64,000 nt of DNA from Anseranas semipalmata (taxonomy: Eukaryota; Chordata; Aves; Anseriformes; Anseranatidae). Shown here piece after piece: positions 35,536-48,160 of this stretch. The stretch is taken from positions 1,034,249 to 1,098,248 of the forward strand of contig VXAA01005665.1 of NCBI GenBank assembly GCA_013399115.1. The letters are read 5' to 3'. The position numbers and the translations under genes were made by a program. Below the pieces are notes generated by a model. That model was given only the letters and a program-made list of their open reading frames with translations. It ran no database searches and was not told where the DNA came from. Numbering within the stretch: position 1 is the first letter of the stretch; the number at the start of each line of letters is the position of its first letter.

Positions 35536-38500
35536 TTAAAATCTGGGAGTGTTTTCACTAATATGAAAGGAAAAAGAAATATGAGAAGCAATAATGAGAA
35601 ATAGGAAGTGCAAGAAATATATGCTTAGTTGTCATGTATAAGAAACGTGGATTTTTTTTGTTTTTGAAACAAGATGAGTAATGTAACAACCTTGTCACGG
35701 TATTAGAAGCAAGGAGCACTGTGAGAGACTACTCATAGTAAGGAAGTCCTTATTAATAAGATAAGAAAATTCTCATCATGCTGTTATGCGAAGTATTCAT
35801 TTACAGTTATTGTAGAATCTTAAATGGTCTCTCTCTTTATATACTATATCTCTTATCCCTTTAGAAATTCTTCGATATTGAAATGCTAAAAATATAGATG
35901 ACCGTCGTTCAAAATTTTGAGATTTGTATAACGCTATGTTCCATACACATTTGGTTCTCTGAGTTTTCTGATCTAGATCTCTAATTTTAGTCTTCTCCCC
36001 TTCTTTTCCCTAAACCTTTTTTTTTAATCACTTTCTCTCTGGTTTTGTCTTTTTCTTTTTTTCTTTTTTTCTTTTTTTCTTTTTTTTTACCTCCCTGGTT
36101 TTTAGTTTTTCTTGTTCACTTTCAAGAACTTCTTGCTTTGCCACCTGTCAATTTTATTTCATCTTTATCTATTATCTTTCTACATCTCCTAGACTCAGTT
36201 TTTAAAGACACTGTGCATCAGCATCTGTAGCTTGGAATACAAAATAATTTATATGGAAAACAGTGCATCTTGCTACCTTGTTTTTAAGAGTAAATGACTA
36301 AGTATATATTTGAAAACAGGCGTGTTTCAGAGTGTAGTTGGTACCACTTTGGCATAGCGTTTGTTTTATTATTTAGGGGTTTTAACAAAACACCATGGTT
36401 GATTTGCTATTACATCTTCACCACTTTTACCATAAAAATACAGAATTCTGTATTAAAGTATAATTATATTTTTATACTTTGATTACTATATAGATAAGCT
36501 TGAAGATTTCCGAGATGTTTTGATAAATGAAAACTTCCTGTGAAAAATCATTTCATTACTCTTCAGAAATGAATGTATACTTTTTAACGTGTGTAACAAT
36601 ATGATCCATCGTTAGTTGCAATAAATATCTGTAATGGGAACAGAAACATCTTAAATTTCACCAAATAATTATCAACTTGTACAAATATCTATTTTTAGGA
36701 GTATTGTATATGTTCCCTCAATTGTGAAGGTATCTTAATGTTTCTAAATTATCCTGTAAGCATCACTAGTTCCAAAGTAGTTATGTTCCATAATATTGAA
36801 ACCTCCTTTCTAGAAGATCCCCAGAGGAATTTGTGTAATGTACCAGGTCAAGACAAGGAGTAAAGCTTTTCTAGTGTATTTCCTGACCCAACAGCTGCAA
36901 TGATTGCGAGTGGCTCATGACAAAAATTCTGTGTAGAATTTTTAAAGGCTGAGTAAAATCATCACTGAAGAGCTGCTTCTAAAATTCCCATTCTGCAGCT
37001 GAAAAAAGCTTAGATGCAGAACATACTTATTGATATGCATTTACATTTATGAAAATCCTATCAATTGAGCTCTACACTTTATTATCATATTTTTCGTGTG
37101 TCTTGTTATCCTGTCTTAAGTGTGTCTTCTAATGTCTGTAAAAGCCTAAATTAATCATATTTGGGGAATAGAAAATCTTATTTTCTATTCAAGGGTTTAA
37201 TTCTGTATCTGTTAAGACATGTACTTGTTTTCTACAAGCTTCAGTTGCAGTCCTGGTGTCCTTTAATACATACTTTAACTTTATTAAGAAAGCATTTCAT
37301 ACAGATGATCTATTATGGATGTGATGTAATGCTTTTTATACAGTGATCCCATGGGCTGTGATTCTAAAAAAAAAAAAAAAAAGCACAAAACAAATAAGGA
37401 AAGTAACCATGCAGTGAAAGCCATTTTCCTTCCCAAAACCTCCTTAGGGTTTACAGTAGGTGAATTAGTTGTACATCCACGTAATGTAAGGAGAGCCCTA
37501 GCTGTTTGTCTGCCTATTTAGCTTCTTGCCCTTGGTTATAAGTTTCTGATTCTGTGCTAGTTATGGAAGGCCTTATTTTCAAACACAAGAACTCTCTAAG
37601 CTTTATGGGTTATCTGAGCTGTGGGCTGTGACTGGAAAATAAGATATATAAGCATAGTAGACTCAGAAAATATCTTGTAATAAGTAAGATAGCAGATGCA
37701 TTAAAAACAAACAAAGAACAACCCAGAACTATGAGACATGAGTGTCACAGGTTGCTCTTGGACTGAGCAAAATGGAGACAGCAGTCTGGGGTGTTTTGCA
37801 TGCATTGATCTGCAGATGTGAGACGAAACCAGCTGCTTGTGCCCAGCCAGTTACACCAGCCCATTTGTTCCTAAGCAGTTTGCAGAGTGTATCCATGCAG
37901 GACCATTTCCTTTCTGCTTTTTCTGGAGACCTGATGTAAACGCAGAAGCAGAGCATTTTGCTTGATGAAAAATTGCGATAGTTCACCTGAGGCGCTGAAT
38001 GCATATCAAGCTTTTTCAAATACTTGGTTTAAGTTTTGAAATACCTGTAAAAAGATCTGAGGACAGAACTAAGTACTTGTATGTCTGCCTGACAGAACAA
38101 CACTTACAACCTTATGGAGTGGTTCATTTTACTACTTCAGGGTTGTTTTTATAGTTACTTCTTAAAAGATTCTGTTACCTTGATGAAATGAAATATGATC
38201 TTTTTATTTACTCTTATTTACAATCTATAATATTTATTTGTAAGTGAAATTTTGGTGATGTTTTATAGTAGCTTAACTTGTGCTGAAATTGCTTCCTTGC
38301 AACTTGCATTGCTCGTAGAAGTTATATGTCCAGTTGTATTATAATATGCATGAAGTTAGCATTTGGGGACAGGCAAATCATGTCATCTATATGCCTTTAA
38401 GAGCAGCCTTTAGGGCATGATTATCATCTTCAAGTCTCACTGTACAGTAATGTACTGTGTTATGTGTTTTTGACTGCTAATATGAATCAGCTACAGCTGG

Positions 38501-40639
38501 AATCCTGAACTCTAGTGATGTCTGTATTATAAGATGCTTCTGCTGATCTCCATCGTGCCAGTTATAATGAGTATCGAGAACAAAATTACTGTATTTATAG
38601 TCTACTTTTCAGAAAGAAAATGGAGCTGCATGCACTTCAATATTTTGTGATTAGTATCACATAATAAAAGCCATTGTATGTGATAATCTAGTCTCAGTTT
38701 TAAAATATTTAAAGCATTTAGCAGCATATTAGGAAGTTTGAAAGATGCTTACAGTCCTTTTAGCTTTTTCATTTCAGTATATGAATTGCTTCTCATTATC
38801 TGGGTTCAGTAATTACTATTTTACAAATCTCTTTTCTATTGGGCTGGAAAGGAAATATTCTGAACACCAGAAAATACTTTTTCATTATCTAGCATTGAAT
38901 TCTAGAGCGGTAGGGTGGGTGGAGAACCAAAATGCTGGAACCTGTGCTCGTTTTTCTTGTTGTTTTTCAAAGTTTCACCAAGTAAAATAAAATTTTATAG
39001 AGTTTTTAGAGTTGCCGTGTTCTATAAAGAAAAGTACTCTTTAAAAACAACTTCTCAAAACATTGCTGTTTCTCACAGAGCACAGTGAATACACTCTTGG
39101 CAGCTGCTGTTTTTATTTTCTGTTAGTTAATAACAGAAGAATTGAGTATTATTGCCAGAGCTGTGTGCTCGGTGTCTAGTCTGTAGGTTCGCTAGGTGCG
39201 GTGATCCGTAGTAGTGTTTTGTCATTAGGGCCTGCACATTAGCTTATGAAGTTTTTTATGTCTGACTTGCCTAGAGGTTAAAACCTAGCGTGAACTCCTG
39301 TATTCAGAAAGGATAAAATAAATATGTGAAACTGAAGTGGCCAAGAGGTGGGTGTAGAACAATACGGAGAGGAGTACTAAGGGGTCACTGTGGTCTTGAA
39401 CACAGCGTGATGCTGTCCTGCTACAGCTAAGTGCTGCTTCGAGTGCGTGGCCAAAGAGCTAGGCGGAAGGCATCATCAGTAATTATTCCACCATCAGTAA
39501 TTATTGAGTGCCACCTCAGCTTGGTATCTTAACTGATTTTAGGTGGGTGTGGGTAAAATGCTGAAAATATGGGGAAAAAAGGGAAAGAGAATTGAAGAAG
39601 AAGCTGGAAACCATATAATAAGAAAGTGGGGAAGAACTTGATTCTTTAGTCACAGAAGAGAAATAACAAGTCTTCAAATATACAAAACGTTATATTAAAG
39701 GAATGCCTGTTCTGTTGTTATTTATACTCATGGAAGGTATGAGAAAGGCTAAGGAATTGGCTAAAACCAATTCCTCCCACGTGTGATGGTTAGGTTATAT
39801 GGCAGGAAAACAAGTGGCCATTGAGTGGACCATGCGCTAAAACAGATTGCTTGGAGAGCTTTTGGAGTATCTGTCACCAGAGATTTTAACAGTATGTTAG
39901 GCAATCTGTTATGAGTGGTCCAAACATAATTCATGCTCCTTTAAACGCAGGGGTTGCAGTAGTTGACCTCTTCATAACCCTTCCAAATTTGTGGTTTTGT
40001 CCCCTTTTCAATGGTATCTTCTAGAACATATTTTATGTTCTAAGAAGAAAAACAATAACAAATCACTATATAGGTACATAACCTCTGGTATATAACATAG
40101 ATACAATATGATGTCATATTTTTATATAGTTTTATATAATTTATATACATAATATATTTTATATAGGTTTATGTATTATATTTATATAGGTTCTCTCTTA
40201 AACCACGAGAAAAACATGTATTAAATTCTCAGAACCAGAAAGGTTTTTATTTTTTCTAAGATTCATGAATGAATTTAATAAGTGAAATGTGTCTCTTCCT
40301 GAGGGAAATTACCTGATGTTATCTTTGGAACTTGTGTTATGGACAGAATGATGCAAAGATTGAATAAATAATAGAAGGTCACGTGTTTAAATTGCATGTA
40401 ATTACATGTGCATGACTACATAGATCTTTAATGGTTACACAGATAAAGAGATGAATATACGATTGTATGTATTCTGATTATATCTGCAAATACTGCTGAT
40501 ATTTTTGAAATCTCCATGAGCAGAGTGTGCAGAACTTAAGTTAAAAAAGAACATTCACAATAAAATGCATGGGCAATATCAATAAAGGCAATCAAATGTG
40601 AGATCAGAAAATAGAAGAAATTTAGCCATGAGGGTGTCC
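35536..40639. other. Unique AT-rich DNA with simple repeats, no gene seen
   Basis: Besides the T7C array listed separately, it holds an A17 run at 37366-37382, an 18-bp-offset direct repeat CATCAGTAATTATT at 39474-39487 and 39492-39505, and a TATATA-rich stretch at 40070-40200. Open frames are short and show no domain. Confidence 0.45.
36049..36088. repeat. (T6-8C)n pyrimidine microsatellite
   Basis: Consecutive units of T5-T8 separated by single C bases, read directly from the sequence. Confidence 0.95.
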
Positions 40640-42756
40640 TTTTTTTTTTTTTTTTTTAATTTAATCCTATTCTAAAAGATCTCTCAAGGTCCCATGTTTC
40701 TCTGTCATCAATTGACCACTCTTCAAGGCTCGGCAGCAATGTCTTCCTGAATGCAGGATACCTGAAATCCCACTCAGATTTTTCTGGTGGTTTCATTCTC
40801 CTTCGGTGGCTTTTGAAAAATGCTGTTATTAAAATGTAGGCTCTAAAGCATGCTGCATTACAGCACATACCAGTATCTTTGCTTTGAATGGGTCTTTTGC
40901 TCAGTTTGTGAGAGCCTAATAATTTGCATTACTCTCTTGAGAAAATGATCCCACTAAGCCTTCTGTCACACAGAGGAGCTTTCCAGTTAGAGAAGTAGAG
41001 CTGACATTTAGGTGACCTAAATGACCAGTGATTAATCCATCAGCTTATCCAAAGGGAAAAAATACCATTGTTGTCATTATCATCATAAAATTAAAAGGAG
41101 AATTCTAAACTAAGTAGTATAAAAATTATCCCTTTTCTTTTGAAAATTGGGAATGTACTTTATTACTTTTTTGTTGTTATTTTTATCATTCCATCATTGC
41201 AAAAGGTTTTAAGAGTGAAGTAGAAGTACTGATGAATAAATATGTCCATCCCATAGCCTGCTGATGTTTTATTTTTATTGAAGGTGAGAGAACCTCCAGA
41301 TTTGCTGGAACTGTAGGTTGCTGTGTTCAAGAGAGAATGCAATGTGCTTTATGACTAATACTTTCATCTTGTTTCTTTTCTTGAAAAGAGCTATTTAGTC
41401 ATTATAACATTCAAATATCGTACTAGTTTTTCCTCTGAATTCTTAATTCATGTAATAGACACGTGAAATGAGAACAGGATACTGGCTTCAAATCTTTCAC
41501 ATTTTCTTTTTTCATCTTATTTTTCTGAAATAAAAGGCTAGATAGGCTGGACATCTGGGAGAAATATTTTTTTTCCCTTTTTATTTTTATTGAGCTATGG
41601 AAGTAATTGGAAGGACATTTTTTTTTCCTAAAGACAAAAGACGAAATCCCAAATCAAATAATAAATCACATGTAAGAGAAAAATAAAATAAATGCTATAT
41701 CAAATCTGTCTAAAAATGTCTACAAATTGAACAGCATAGAGACAGCTGACAGTGGAAAAAAAAATTGAACAACTTGTAACCACCATTTATCAAAGAATGT
41801 AATTTAACAATTGTTGGCATATAAAAAGCAAAGAGTCAGGAAGATATATCACGGAAAAATAAAACACAATGTTATTGATATTTGAGAGCAGGGTTATATT
41901 ATGGTTTTTGAGAATTGAAACCAGCTTTTTACATACAGACAGTGACTTTTAAAAACATTGTTTCAGCAGCACAGCTACAGCAGAAATGCTTTTCTGATTT
42001 AAAGATGCCCTAAAAAACAGTTCTGTGAAAATTAACTGCCATGATTCAGGACTTGGTACAACTTTCATCCCCTTTCCCGATCTCTCAGAGTGGACTCTTC
42101 TGAGATCTTTGACCTTGAACTCTTGCTGTTCTGTGTTTCTCTCACTCCTAGACCTTTCCCTAGTAGCCAACCCTTTTGTTTTGCATATACTGTGACCAGA
42201 AGAGCCTTCAGAAAATAAAATAGTTTAATCTTGATAGAACCAAGGTTTAATACAACAGATTTTTTTTTTTCTTGATCTTACATAGAAATCTAGAAGGCCT
42301 GTCATGCCTTTCAGCCCGACTTTTGAGAATATGGTCTTTCTTTCTTCTTGCTCTGTTTGTCATCTCCAGTCTTTAAAAACTTCCATAAATTCCAACAAAG
42401 GTCGTTGTTCACATTTTTCTGTAGTATGCCTCCCTATCCAGAATCAATGTCCTGAGAAAGATGAGGCAGAGCAGCTTGAAGAAAAACACCCTTAGAAAGG
42501 TGTTCAGGTTTTTAAAGAAATCTCTGAGCTCAGGAAAATATTTGATGTCATTGTCTTTCCTTTTTATCCGTTTCCTGACTGGCATGTTAACTTAGCCAAA
42601 TAAAGTAAATGCCAGTCCAATAATGTAAATTCCACTTTTCAGGTTACATTGTACCTGTGAATAATTACTGGCCACTCCTAATCCATTTTAGTTGTAGTAC
42701 AGAAGTTTCAGATTTAATCAGTATCCTGAAAGTATACTACTTTGAGAAAAGGGAGG
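40640..42756. other. Unique AT-rich DNA; poly-T run at its left edge
   Basis: A T18 run (40640-40657) abuts a 70-codon minus-strand frame (40656-40868), which read on the minus strand looks like sequence ending in poly(A). Neither the frame nor its flanks match a known gene or SINE. A 73-codon minus-strand frame at 41949-42170 is basic near its start and also unassigned. Confidence 0.35.
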
Positions 42757-43003
42757 CTCACTACCCTGAAGAGCTTGTATGCTTTAGTCATCCAGCAGGG
42801 AAGTCAAGGTGGAGACAAAGAGAATATTTCATCCCCATTTTACAGAGAAATAGCTGACATGCTGAAGACAGAAAGCGAATGTAGATATTACAACCGTAAT
42901 GTTAGTTCTTGAAACCCATAGGTCTCTCGTCACTGACTTCAGTGGCATGAAAAGCTGAGCTATCCCATGTGTGGTGCTCTGACCGAGCCATCAGCCTCCC
43001 TCT
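42757..43003 (-). mobile_element. Ancient MIR-like SINE relic, minus strand
   Basis: Read on the plus strand, the order ACCCTGAAGAGCTTGTATGC, CATCCCCATTTTACAGAGAA, GAAACCCATAGGTCTCTCGT, TGACTTCAGTGGCATG, GTGCTCTGACCGAGCCATCA is the reverse of an amniote MIR/CORE-type SINE: 3' tail, core, B-box region and tRNA-derived head. On the minus strand GATGGCTCGGTCAGAGCAC would be the tRNA-like A-box region. It is very diverged with small indels; the family match is from memory, not alignment. Confidence 0.52.
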
Positions 43004-46000
43004 GCTAATTTTCAGTGTTAGCGATGCTCATTTGAAACGTTTATCTCTGCTTGGCTCCTCCTGTGACCTTTCATGTAGTAATAAGGTGAAGAGATGGATA
43101 AAAATTTCAAACGTATAGTTTGAAAATAGCATTCTCTTTACACACAGCGATGAGGAAAACAAAGAGGGAAGAGAGAAAAAATATTTCACCTTTGGAAAAA
43201 GAAATACCGACATCAATGACAACAAGGAGAAGGAACTTCCCCTCATGCTGGATATCAGAAAAATGGGTTAGTGGTGGAACCAGCTCCAGCTAGTTCCCTT
43301 CAGTAGGTAGAACTATATTTTGAAAGACAATTTTTAGCTAATTTGGCTGTTGTGCAGTTTGAACTTTACGAATTGACTTGTAATTGGACCGTGCTGTCAA
43401 TGGAAAAACTTACAAGTATCGAACATGACATTTTAAGAAGGTTACTGTCATCCAGTCCTCTGTTAGTGAATATGCAGAGAGTTATAATTGGTCTAACAAG
43501 CTTCGTAACCTGTCCTGCTTCCAATTATAATGTACAACCTCATTTGTGTCTTTTCTTTATTTACTGATACGTGGTAGGTAATAATTCTGTATCTAGTGCT
43601 CATGTTTCAAAATAAAGCTATCTAATCTTAGAATTGTTAGATACTTTTAATATACACGTATATATATAAATATATAGTTTGCAGGTGACCATTATGTGTA
43701 TACATATGTTGGTGTATATACATATTTGTTCTGAATGATTAAAATACATAATTTTCATTTACATGTTTTATGTATCTTTATATTCTGTATTATTAGATAT
43801 ATGTATAAAGTCTCCCGTTGCTTTTAAATTACTGGGGAGGGATTTCCTCCAGACCTTTGTTAAGTTTAAATCATGATTCTGGCTTGAAGTGATAATGCCT
43901 TCATGTGGATATAATTCTCAGGTCTGCAGAATAAGGGGTAGCATGAGAACATGAGCAGGTTGATGAACTTGATGCATTCATTGTCAGCTTATGCTTGCAT
44001 GAAGGAGAAACTGTTCACTTACTATAAAATCAGAATGGCACCATTAATTTTGTTACTACTAAAGTGATTTTTAGTGCATGTAAGATTTACTGGATTTTTT
44101 TCAGGTGTGTCTTGTTAAATAACCTTACTGTAAGACTATGGCTCTGCACACCTGTCTGCCTTTGTTCTACCTCCCTAAAGCAGAGCTCTTCCATGGAGTC
44201 ATGTTGATTTCAGACATCACAGCACTCCTTTTATTTTGTTTTCACGTCCAGGATGACAATGACAATGCAGAATAGTGCTTCTGGAAGTAGAGGGGGGATC
44301 TGTGAAGAAAAATAAAAAGCTAGAGAATTGACAAAAATGTCAATGCATTCATAAAGTTAAAAGTTTAAATTGTTTTTGGTTTGTTTGTTTGTTTCAAAAA
44401 TTTCTACAGATATGGCAACTTGGCCTTCATTGTCATGCTCTCCTTACTTGCCTTAGTAAGGACTGGTTGGTGAGACACTACACTGGTGAAAAAAGGCAAA
44501 GGGCGGGGTGGGGGGAATACTTAAAACCTACCGGTGTGAACAAGATGAGCAAAGAGCAGAAAGAGAGGATTTGGTCTTTTTCCTCTTTCTCTGTGTTCTG
44601 ATCACAAGTATAACTGCCTTGGAATTGTAGCATAGTCCCGTTTTTCAAGAAGGGACTATAGAAGAGGAATTATGATTTTTTTTTTTTTCTGAGGTACCTT
44701 TTTCATGAAGGCACTCTTAGATGAATGCATTTTCAGAGTGCACGTGAGAGTTTAAAGACTTACGGATAGTAACTTTTGTGTAATTTACAGCTAACAGGGT
44801 GATATTGTTTTCACTTGGAGTTCTGATCGTGTATCATCAATATTAGCCACGAGCCTCAGAAAATAATTGTCCTGTTGATTTTGGAGATGGGAAAGATGGT
44901 AGTGGAACTTTTTAAGCTCCTGTCTTTGTTGTTATGACCTGTTGTGCCTTTGCAACTAGTCGCATGAAGCCACGTTGCTTCAGGGGACACAAGAAAAGCT
45001 GTTTGGCCTGTTTTCTCTGGGTTGGAATGTTGATCACTGCTAAAATATCGTCTGCTCCTGTTGCTTTGCACATTCATTAACGAGTGTATGTTTGCACAGG
45101 GTGCAAGAACAATCTGAAGATATGTGCTTCAATTAAGAAAAAATGGTCATATAACATAGAATATGAATAATTGGAGTAGCTATAGTTTAACTGATGTTTG
45201 TTTTAATCGGCTTCATGGGAGATTTACATTTCAAGAAATAGGAACAAAGGACTGATGTACAATATGTAGGTGCTTCAGAATGAGCTTTTAGCAAGGCAAC
45301 TTGTGCTGTAAGTTTTAGAATTCACAAATCTGTGTACATATGCTCTCACCTGTTTGTGATTAATGGTGCGTGATTTTTCTCCACTCATCACTATGCTTTT
45401 TGAGTGTGTCTAGCGATATATTTTCTAAATATATCAGCACAGGTCTTCTGACAGAATCATAGATCTGAACTATCTTGTAGAACTGTACTGTCTCAAATAG
45501 GTTAAATAATCCTAGAAACAGTGTTTGTTAGCTTTGAATCGATAGCGATAAAGTTTCTGTGTATTCTTACTTACTCAAACTTCTATCTAATCTATCTTTG
45601 TTCTCTTCTTCTTGTGCAATCTTTTCATTGCTTCCAGTGGCTGCTACAAAGAACAAAGTTAGAGGTGAGTTTCTGCTTGCACTCTTCAATTTACATTGCA
45701 TGGTTCTGCAGCCCACATATTATCGCACTTTTTTTTTTTCTGCTTCTCAAAACTGAGAAAGATATTTTTAGATCTTATGGTATAATAGATAAGTCTTCAA
45801 TTTTATAATCATCCCTAAGTGCAGACTATTATCATTGTTTATCAGTTATCACTGTCTATTCATGCTGCATTTTGCTAGTTGCTTAAATGTAGGGGATTTT
45901 TAGGAAAAAGATAAAAACCAAGTGCATTTTAGTTAGATTTCTGACTTGCATTATAGTAAGATAGGGATATTGATGGCATTTTAATAGAAATATGGATATT

Positions 46001-48010
46001 ACATACAATTACTCATAAATATGCAAATGTAATTTATAGTTTTTATCTCTAGACATAGTCATAAATATCTGAACAGACAACATAAATGAACATAAGTGTA
46101 TCCTAAGCAGCCCGTCTTTTCACACTAGTATAAAATGATCATCACTGTTTCTGATGACATACCAATATATAGAGAAGCATACTACAATCTCTACAAAGAT
46201 TTATGACTTCAAGCCTGCAAGGTAATTGTCACAAATCAGTGTGACAAAGAATTAAACCTTTCAGAATTAATCATGTAAGGTCAATTGTGGCAAAACCATT
46301 TCCTGAATTTCAACAAAGCAGTAATATAGTAAGTATAACCTAAAAGGTGTACTTTTTACATATAGGCATATATGCATATATGTATGTATACATGTGTACA
46401 TATATATATATGCATACATATGTATGTATCTATGAACATACATTTTCAGAGAAAATCCTGAAAAGATATGTTTACTAAAATTTATCTAACGTTTCTGGTA
46501 GATAAAGATGATTTTTTTGGTAATCAAACATCAGATTTTAAGGGAAATGTTTGTGGTTGAATACATGTAGTTCAGAAGTTAAGAACTGCCACATTCACGG
46601 TGTTTGTTAAGTCCAATTATATACATTGTCTAGCTTGAAGATGTGGAACAACAATATTGAAAGAAAACATATCTGACTGGTGGTGTTTATGCATTACAGT
46701 AATGAAATAGTAATTAAAATACAGCTCAGTTTTTTTAAACCCTTGCATGGCTCTCTGTAAAATCATGTTGGTTTTTTTTCCTCAAACTTTGCATGCTTTG
46801 GATGTCATGAGTGAGGGGAGATGATAAAATAGAATTTATATATTTGTCTATGCGTGCTATGAAATTTGCTTTACTCTTTTCCATACTATCACATAGTCTG
46901 CTGCGACACTGTGTAGCAGTGGTCAAGAGTTTAAGACTTTCATAATCAATGAGAAAAATGAACAGAAAAACAAAACACATCCGTGGAAGCAGACTTTCAG
47001 CACAAATAAGCATAATCTTATGAGTATTCAACAACTACTTCATGTACCCATATAGTGCCATTCAAACGGAAACTGCCCTGGAGGCACAGGAATTATGAGT
47101 CAGAAGTACTCATGGGCACCACTCATCTGTGGAGATTAGCACACCCTTATTTCAGAAATGCACATGCGTATTGAGTAAGCAGATGAAACTATATATAGTA
47201 AACTGGGTTTGACACTGAAATAAGAGTAAATCTTATAAACTATATCTATGTGTTATATTCAGAGTCCTCTTGTTCAGTTGCATAGTGCCTTCAGGAAGTC
47301 ATCAGCTTTTTCTTTGGTCCTCAACAGTCCTGTGACGAAGGTACCCAATATCCACAAAGAATTCAGTCCTGCAACAGTCATGTCTTTTACCCAAAAACAT
47401 AGGATGCATCTCTTAATCTCCTGTGGTGGAAGACATGAAGGAGCTCACCTCTTAGTGCTTTTCATATTGCTCTGGCTAAGCAGTAAAAACGGATCTGTTC
47501 CTACTCCCTTTGAAGCGGAATAATTCACTGGCAGACAGTTCTCTAATACGGCATTGGAAATGGCAACTCAGAACTGAAGGAATGCTTTGCTGCAGGAGGA
47601 TTTTCTCTTTTGGCATTTATCTCCCTGAAATCCAGCACTGCTATGTCTCTGATCCCATTTATGGATCTTCATCCTTCCTCTCTGAAGGCTGGAATTTGTG
47701 CTGCCTTTTTCATGAAGGTGAAGTTCCTACTCATCCCCACCCTGAAACCTGAGGGCTCCAGAGCACTTCAGGAGGTGATATTCTATGTGACTAGCTGTCT
47801 TAAAATTTTGTTTGTGCTTTATTAGCGCAAGAAAACTTCTGCTGGTCTCCTTTTTTTTTTCCTTTTAGGATTGTCTGATCATCAGAGGCCTTGTTCTCAA
47901 ACATTTCATTCAGTGCTCTTTAAGTATTTTCTCAGACTTTGTTGAAGACTGTTTTTGTTAAGTGATGTAAAACAGCTGTTGAACTCTCTAGGTCACCTTT
48001 ACTTTGTGGC
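43004..48010. other. Unique AT-rich DNA with TA-rich runs, no gene seen
   Basis: TA-rich runs lie at 43645-43800 and a TATG/TACA-type microsatellite at about 46363-46442. Open frames up to 99 codons have no recognisable domain. A possible 27-nt microexon at 45638-45664 is given under findings. Confidence 0.45.
46363..46442. repeat. Degenerate TATG/TACA microsatellite
   Basis: A run of GCATATATGTATGTATACA and ACATATATATATATGCATAC words spans about 80 bp. Confidence 0.9.
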
Positions 48011-48160
48011 ACAGAATCAGTTTAGGTTGGAAGGTCATCTGGTCTGCAGGTCATCTGGTCCAAGCCACCATGTAAGTAAGGCCCACTTAGATCTGGTTGC
48101 TCAGAGCCTTCCAATCAAATTGAAGTATCTCTAAGGTCAGAGATTCTACAGCTTCAGGTT
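48011..48160 (-). mobile_element. Old CR1 LINE 3' fragment, minus strand
   Basis: It begins ACAGAATCAGTTTAGGTTGG and runs AAGGTCATCTGGTC, CAAGCCACCATG, ATCTGGTTGCTCAGAGCCTT, GAAGTATCTCTAAGG, matching CR1 in reverse. Within it AGGTCATCTGGTC occurs twice 17-18 bp apart, a small internal duplication. Confidence 0.82.

Noticed and set aside
38440..38470. CTGTACAGTAATGTACTGTG resembles the miR-101 family and forms a small palindrome
   Set aside because: The stem is only about 7 bp and the mature sequence does not match.
45449..45500. CAGAATCATAGATCTGAACT resembles a CR1 3' end
   Set aside because: The sequence after it does not follow CR1.
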